Assembly: GCF_000739695.1 (NCBI RefSeq)
Contig: NZ_BBIO01000003.1
Span: forward strand, 62,001-126,000
Source: Tepidicaulis marinus
GTDB taxonomy: Bacteria; Pseudomonadota; Alphaproteobacteria; Parvibaculales; Parvibaculaceae
Length of the DNA stretch: 64,000 nt
Direction: 5' to 3'
A model generated the notes under the pieces. It was not told the origin of the DNA. It did no database searches and saw only the letters and a program-made list of their open reading frames with translations. Shown here one piece after another: positions 59,841-64,000 of this stretch; the first letter of the stretch is position 1, and each line of letters begins with the position of its first letter. Made by a program: the position numbers and the translations under genes.

Positions 59841-61187
59841 TCAATTGGCGGTGCCTTGCTCCACACCGGCATTGGATTTTGCCTGCTTGTTGGCTGCGGC
59901 CTGTGCGCTTGGTTTCTTGCCGTTCAGAAGGTCGATGGCATAAAGCAGCTGTGTATCGTCTTCCTTGTTGGCCGGCACGTAGGAAGAAGAGCCCGAGGCT
60001 TCTTTTTCCTCGCCTTCTTCGGAGGTCAGGTGGCCGCGCAAAGATGCCTCGCCCGTCACGCGGCGGTTTTTCTCTTCCTCGGTTTCCTGGCGCACGATCA
60101 GATCGGGATCGATACCTTTGGCCTGAATGGAGCGGCCCGAGGGCGTGTAATAGCGTGCCGTGGTCAGGCGGATGGCGCCGTCCGAGCCGAGCGGAATGAT
60201 GGTCTGAACCGAGCCTTTGCCGAAGGAGCGCGTGCCGATAACGGTGGCGCGGCGATGATCCTGCAGCGCCCCGGCAACGATTTCGGAGGCCGAGGCGGAG
60301 CCGCCATTGACCAGCACCACCACGGGCCGCCCGCCGGTCATGTCGCCGCTGCGCGAATTGTAGCGCTGTGTGTCTTCCGAATGGCGCCCGCGTGTCGAGA
60401 CGATTTCACCCTGCTCGAGGAAGGCGTCGGAAACCGAGATCGCCTGGTCGAGGAGGCCCCCCGGATTGTTGCGCAGGTCGATGATATAGCCTTTCAGATT
60501 GGCGCCGATTTCTTTCTGCAGCGCCGTCACCGCTTCATCGAGGCCGCTCGAGGTCTGCTCGTTGAAGGTCGTGACGCGGATATAACCGATATCGCCTTCG
60601 CGCCGGTAGCGCACGGATTTGATGGTGATTTTGTCGCGCGTGATGGAAATATCGAAAGGCTCGTCCCGGCCTTCGCGGATGATGGAGAGCTTGATGCTCG
60701 TGCCGACCGGGCCGCGCATTTTTTCCACCGCTTCCGACAGCGACATGCCCATGATCGGTTCGTCGTCGAGATGCGTGATCAGATCGTTCGGGCGCACGCC
60801 GGCTTCCGACGCGGGGGTTTCGTCGATGGGCGTGACGACTTTGACGAGGCCGTTTTCCATCGTCACTTCGATGCCCAGACCGCCGAATTCACCGCGGGTC
60901 TGCACCTGCATGTCGCGGTAGTTTTTCGGGTTGAGATAGCTGGAATGCGGATCGAGCGAGGAGAGCATGCCGTTGATCGCATTGTCGATCAGCGAGGCAT
61001 CATCCGTTTCTTCCACATAATCGGCGCGCACGCGCTCGAAAACGTCGCCGAAGAGATTGAGCTGGCGGTAGGTTTCCGAGTTCGCGGCGTTGGCCGGCGT
61101 CTCCTGGGAAATGGGCTGAAGAGCGAAAATGGCCAAAGTGGCCGAAAGAGTGCCAATGGCAAAACTGGCAAGTATCTGCCTCTTCAT
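59841..61187 (-). CDS. ctpA: S41 family C-terminal processing peptidase
   Basis: CtpA-type proteases trim or degrade envelope proteins, including peptidoglycan hydrolases. The 448-aa product has a signal peptide (residues ~1-34), a PDZ domain (GLGIEVTMENGLVKVVTPIDETPASEAGV) and the S41 domain. The catalytic serine is in NGGSASASEIVAGAL (near residue 300) and the lysine in GTRSFGKGSVQ (near 325). The C-terminal ~90 residues are low-complexity (Glu, Ser, then Ala/Gln/Lys). It overlaps the stop of envC by one base. Confidence 0.95.
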   Translation of the reverse strand: MKRQILASFAIGTLSATLAIFALQPISQETPANAANSETYRQLNLFGDVFERVRADYVEETDDASLIDNAINGMLSSLDPHSSYLNPKNYRDMQVQTRGEFGGLGIEVTMENGLVKVVTPIDETPASEAGVRPNDLITHLDDEPIMGMSLSEAVEKMRGPVGTSIKLSIIREGRDEPFDISITRDKITIKSVRYRREGDIGYIRVTTFNEQTSSGLDEAVTALQKEIGANLKGYIIDLRNNPGGLLDQAISVSDAFLEQGEIVSTRGRHSEDTQRYNSRSGDMTGGRPVVVLVNGGSASASEIVAGALQDHRRATVIGTRSFGKGSVQTIIPLGSDGAIRLTTARYYTPSGRSIQAKGIDPDLIVRQETEEEKNRRVTGEASLRGHLTSEEGEEKEASGSSSYVPANKEDDTQLLYAIDLLNGKKPSAQAAANKQAKSNAGVEQGTAN

Positions 61188-62566
61188 TATCCTCGCGCCT
61201 TTCTTTCACTCAGGGCAAACCAGGGTTTGGGGTCTATCGGTTCGCCGTCCTTACGGAATTCAATATAGAGGGTGGGTTTAACGTTTCCCTTTAACGCAGC
61301 ATTTTTTGCTTCGGACCCTGCCATCTGCCCCAACGGCTCGCCCGCCAGCACCTGCTGGCCGACCTGGGTGTCGATTCGCTCCAGGCCCGCGAACAGCAAA
61401 TGGTATCCTTCGCCCACCGACAGGATCAAGAGTTGCCCGTATCGCCGGAAGGGTCCAGCAAACACTATTTTACCGTCAAATGGGGCAGTAATTTGCGCAT
61501 CGGGACGGGTCTTGAGCGATAAACCGCGATTGCGCCCGCCTGCGCCGTCATTTTCGCCGAAAATCTTCGTGATTTCGCCATGGGCGGGCAGGCGAATTTG
61601 CCCCCGCGCTTTCGAAAAAAGCCTGTTTTGTCCTGAGATGAGCGGCCTGCCGGAGGGCAGGGAGGCCAGTTGCCGGTCCTCGTCCGCAGGCGCCTCGGGG
61701 CCGGCTTCTGCCGGGGAGAGCGGTTTTGAGGCCGGGGCCTGGAGGCGGGCAGAGGGGCGGACAGGGCGCGCCTCGGGCAGGCGGTGGGCGGCGCGGGCTT
61801 CCAGTTTTTCGATCAGTTCGCTCAAGGTGCGCGCTTCCTGGGAGAGGCGGGCCACTTCCTCGCGCTCGGTTTCAAGGCGTTCGTCCAGTTCGGCCTGGGC
61901 GGTGAGCTTGGCGGAGAGCAGACGTTCCAATTCCTGCTGCTCGGCGGCAAGCGCGCCGCTGGCATCGGAAAGCGTTTCGCGCTCTGCCAGAATATCCTGG
62001 CGCACCCGGCGCAGCTCATCGAGGCGGGCGCGGATTTCGCGCGCCTCCGCTTCAAGCTGCGGCACCAGCGTGCCCAGCACCATGGCCGAGCGCATGGCGC
62101 CCAGCGCGTCGTCCGGCTTGACGGCAAGGGCGGGCGGGGGATTGCGGTCGAGGCGCTGGAGGGCGGCCAGCGTTTCGGCAAGGTCTTTGCGCCGGGCGCT
62201 AAGCTGGGCGCGCAGCACCGCCTCCGCCCCGACAAGGCCCGTCAAGCGGTCTTCGGAAAGCGTGACGTCTTCCTCGCGCGCCTGCACGCGGGCGGCGGCC
62301 TTGATCAATTGGGCCCGCAATTTGGCGACTTCCGCGCGCAGCTCTTCGGCCTGCGCTTCCAGCATGACCTGGCGCTCTTTGGCGGTGCCCAGTTCCTTTT
62401 CGATGGATTGCAGCGCTTCGGGGTCGGGCGCGCGCTCCTGGGCGGAGGCGCCGCTCCCGGCGGCATGAAAGGCGAGCACGGCGAAAGCGCCAGCCGTCAA
62501 AAGGGAAAGGCTGCGGGAACCGGCTGTCTTGTGCCTAAAGCGCGGCACGAGGCGAGGTCTCCTCAT
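61187..62566 (-). CDS. envC: EnvC-type murein hydrolase activator (degenerate LytM)
   Basis: EnvC proteins activate amidases for cell separation. The 459-aa product has a signal peptide or anchor (about residues 15-43), a long coiled-coil region (about 50-265), a Pro/Ala-rich linker and a C-terminal LytM/M23 domain. That domain lacks zinc ligands: the region that should read HxxxD reads RNRGLSL, and the HxH site reads HLLFAG, as expected for a non-catalytic activator. LYIEFRKDGEPIDPKPWF ends it. The ATG overlaps gpmI by 32 bp. A GTG at codon 7, with AGGAGA ahead of it, is an alternative start. Confidence 0.92.
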   Translation of the reverse strand: MRRPRLVPRFRHKTAGSRSLSLLTAGAFAVLAFHAAGSGASAQERAPDPEALQSIEKELGTAKERQVMLEAQAEELRAEVAKLRAQLIKAAARVQAREEDVTLSEDRLTGLVGAEAVLRAQLSARRKDLAETLAALQRLDRNPPPALAVKPDDALGAMRSAMVLGTLVPQLEAEAREIRARLDELRRVRQDILAERETLSDASGALAAEQQELERLLSAKLTAQAELDERLETEREEVARLSQEARTLSELIEKLEARAAHRLPEARPVRPSARLQAPASKPLSPAEAGPEAPADEDRQLASLPSGRPLISGQNRLFSKARGQIRLPAHGEITKIFGENDGAGGRNRGLSLKTRPDAQITAPFDGKIVFAGPFRRYGQLLILSVGEGYHLLFAGLERIDTQVGQQVLAGEPLGQMAGSEAKNAALKGNVKPTLYIEFRKDGEPIDPKPWFALSERKARG

Positions 62567-64000
62567 CGGTCAGTATGAGCGAGGCGCCGGTCATGCCGGC
62601 CGGAGGATCGACGCCCAAAAGGCCAAGCAGGGTGGGCGCGACATCGGCAAGCGTGCCCGGCCGCAGCGGCGCGGCCCCGCCCTCTCTCCCGCGCACCAGC
62701 ACGAAGGGGACGCGGTTCGTCGTATTGCCGGGATAGATATCGCCGGTTTCCGGGTCCGTCATTGTCTCCGCATTGCCATAGGTCGAGGTGATCAGCAATG
62801 TCCCCCCGCGTTTTTCCAGCTGAGCGGCAATCTTGCCGAGGCATTTGTCGATCACTTCGGCGGCCTTGCGGGTCAGCGTAACATCGCCCGTCCGGGCGGC
62901 AAGGCTGACATTGGCGAAGTTGAGCACGATGACGTCGTGCGACTTCTTCTTGATCGCTTTCACGGCCTCGCCCGCCATGTCGAGAGCGGCAAGTTCCGGC
63001 TTCTTTTCGAATTTCGTGCGCGGCGGCGGTTCCATGATCTGGAAGGTTTCGCCGGGCAGCAGGTCCTTGCGACCGCCCGTCTGATAAAGGCGCGCCTTGA
63101 CGGCGATGGCCGGATCGGCGAGGTGAAGCTGGCTGAGCCCGGCTTCGGCCAAAGCTTCCGAGAACGAGCCCGTCAGCGTCTCCATGGCGAAAAGGGGCTG
63201 CACGGCGCCGTCCAGCGGCGGCATCAGCTCGTAAAGCGAGTATGCGCCGGCAAGGTCCGCGCGGCCCTGGCGCTCGAACAGGGAAAAATCATCGCTGGTA
63301 AGCGCGCCCATCAGGGATTGGAAGCCGTCGGCGCGCAGGTTCATGAGCAAAATCGCATCGTCCTGCCGGATGCCCCGGTATTGCGTATGCACGCCGGGGG
63401 GAACGAGATGGGGCGGGATACCCTTGGCCTCATAATCGGCGACATGGGAGGGGCCATGCTCGATTTGCTCGCCCAGCCCATGCACGATGGCCTCATAGGC
63501 CGCAGGCAGGCGCTCGCCGATACCGACGCCGTCCATCACGTAATTGCGCCCCATGACGGTGGCCAAGCGCGCGTTTTCCGCCCCCGCCAGGTCTTCCATC
63601 AGCTCGGCCATGTAATCGACGGCCTTGACCCGGTGACTGTCCACCCCGTCGGCAAAGGCATGAACCCAGACGTCGAACCCTTCATGGCTCAAAAGCGCTG
63701 CCAGCACGGCCAGGTGATATTGATGGGAATAATTGGCTGCCGGCGAGGCGATGCCGAAAAGATGTACCGATCCGCCCAGCCGCCGTAGCCGGGCGAGCAT
63801 GTCCTGCAGCACGGGGTGGGAGGCAATGTTGCCGCCGCCATCGGCGATGAACGTGTCGTGGATGATCTGCGCGGGCCGTGTGACGGGCCGCCCGAGGCCG
63901 AGCACCCGGTGCCCGGTTTCGCCATTGCCCGCTTCGCCCGGTTTCATGCCGACCGCCTCGCCGCTTGCCGTTAGCGCGGTGCGTGCATTGCGCGCTGACA
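62535..64000 (-). CDS. gpmI: phosphoglycerate mutase-like (iPGM-fold) protein, probable pseudoenzyme, 5' partial
   Basis: This is a homologue of cofactor-independent phosphoglycerate mutase whose 5' end lies beyond the window: the frame stays open to base 64000. Fold-level landmarks remain (AGNGETGHRVLGLGR, VHLFGIAS, VHAFADGVD, LNFANVSL, LLITSTYGNAE, NTTNRVPFVLV). The chemistry does not. The nucleophile Ser of GNSEVGH is Gly, DMVGH reads SLAAR, DHGN reads TYGN, the His of HTNxVP is Asn, GGVHSH reads AANYSH and DGRD reads DGVD. It is therefore unlikely to be a working mutase. It heads the envC-ctpA-yibQ-rppH operon, so a role tied to the envelope or to metabolite sensing is possible. Confidence 0.88.
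   Translation of the reverse strand, partial: SARNARTALTASGEAVGMKPGEAGNGETGHRVLGLGRPVTRPAQIIHDTFIADGGGNIASHPVLQDMLARLRRLGGSVHLFGIASPAANYSHQYHLAVLAALLSHEGFDVWVHAFADGVDSHRVKAVDYMAELMEDLAGAENARLATVMGRNYVMDGVGIGERLPAAYEAIVHGLGEQIEHGPSHVADYEAKGIPPHLVPPGVHTQYRGIRQDDAILLMNLRADGFQSLMGALTSDDFSLFERQGRADLAGAYSLYELMPPLDGAVQPLFAMETLTGSFSEALAEAGLSQLHLADPAIAVKARLYQTGGRKDLLPGETFQIMEPPPRTKFEKKPELAALDMAGEAVKAIKKKSHDVIVLNFANVSLAARTGDVTLTRKAAEVIDKCLGKIAAQLEKRGGTLLITSTYGNAETMTDPETGDIYPGNTTNRVPFVLVRGREGGAAPLRPGTLADVAPTLLGLLGVDPPAGMTGASLILTDEETSPRAAL

Noticed and set aside
61187-62566. Loss of zinc ligands in the EnvC LytM domain as a novelty
   Set aside because: EnvC-type activators are known to have non-catalytic LytM domains, so this is expected.

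Overview
The window is a GC-rich, gene-dense piece of an alphaproteobacterial chromosome. Supporting signs are the dapF-mtaB-ftsY and ffh-rpsP-rimM-trmD-rplS blocks, leuCDB-asd, sdhCDAB, a mdh-sucCD-sucAB-lpd block, an atpHAGDC operon without the Fo genes, and marker genes of the ethylmalonyl-CoA pathway (malyl-CoA thioesterase and mesaconyl-CoA hydratase). A Hyphomicrobiales/Parvibaculales-like relative is plausible, but the genus cannot be fixed by eye. No rRNA, tRNA, CRISPR array, insertion sequence or prophage was seen. The last gene runs off the right edge.

Layout. 0.2-1 kb: two small lysine/alanine-rich basic proteins on the minus strand, one of them histone H1-like. 1.1-4.3 kb: ftsY, mtaB and dapF on the minus strand, then a CinA-like gene and a tiny flagellar-rod-like gene. 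5.6-9.6 kb: ffh and the rpsP-rimM-trmD-rplS translation operon. 9.8-14.2 kb: leuC, leuD, leuB and asd. 14.4-16.5 kb: an ammonium transporter fused to a histidine kinase. 16.5-18.1 kb: DUF429 protein and pyridoxal kinase. 18.2-22.2 kb: mcl2, a cupin, mesaconyl-CoA hydratase and three tandem paralogous SpoIIAA/STAS-like small proteins, facing an MHYT-domain sensor kinase. 24.1-27.6 kb: sdhCDAB. 27.9-30.4 kb: an arsenic operon arsR-arsI-arsC-acr3. 30.5-34.4 kb: mmsA, arylamine N-acetyltransferase and zapE. 34.4-46.7 kb: an orphan lipoprotein, mdh, a divergent TetR/metallo-hydrolase pair, then sucC, sucD, sucA, sucB and lpd. 46.7-51.5 kb: xerC, DUF484, a transaldolase-family gene and priA. 51.9-57.1 kb: atpHAGDC. 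57.2-64 kb: a ferritin-like gene, then a minus-strand envelope operon reading gpmI-like, envC-like, ctpA, yibQ-like, rppH.

How the genes fit together. Central carbon metabolism dominates: most of the oxidative TCA cycle (sdh, mdh, suc, lpd), acetyl-CoA assimilation by the ethylmalonyl-CoA route, branched-chain amino-acid synthesis, and ATP synthase F1. Two membrane-anchored histidine kinases (Amt-type and MHYT-type) have no adjacent response regulator, so they probably feed partners encoded elsewhere.

The observations most worth a second look are: the gpmI homologue, which has lost every catalytic and metal-binding position visible in the window and so looks like a pseudoenzyme inside a cell-envelope operon; the tandem STAS-like trio beside the MHYT kinase and the ethylmalonyl-CoA genes; the Amt-kinase fusion; a GTCACCCC/GGGGTCCA intergenic repeat that occurs as inverted pairs; an arsR promoter-operator that implies a leaderless mRNA; and several strong hairpins in leaders of metabolic genes (leuC, asd, mdh, sucA).
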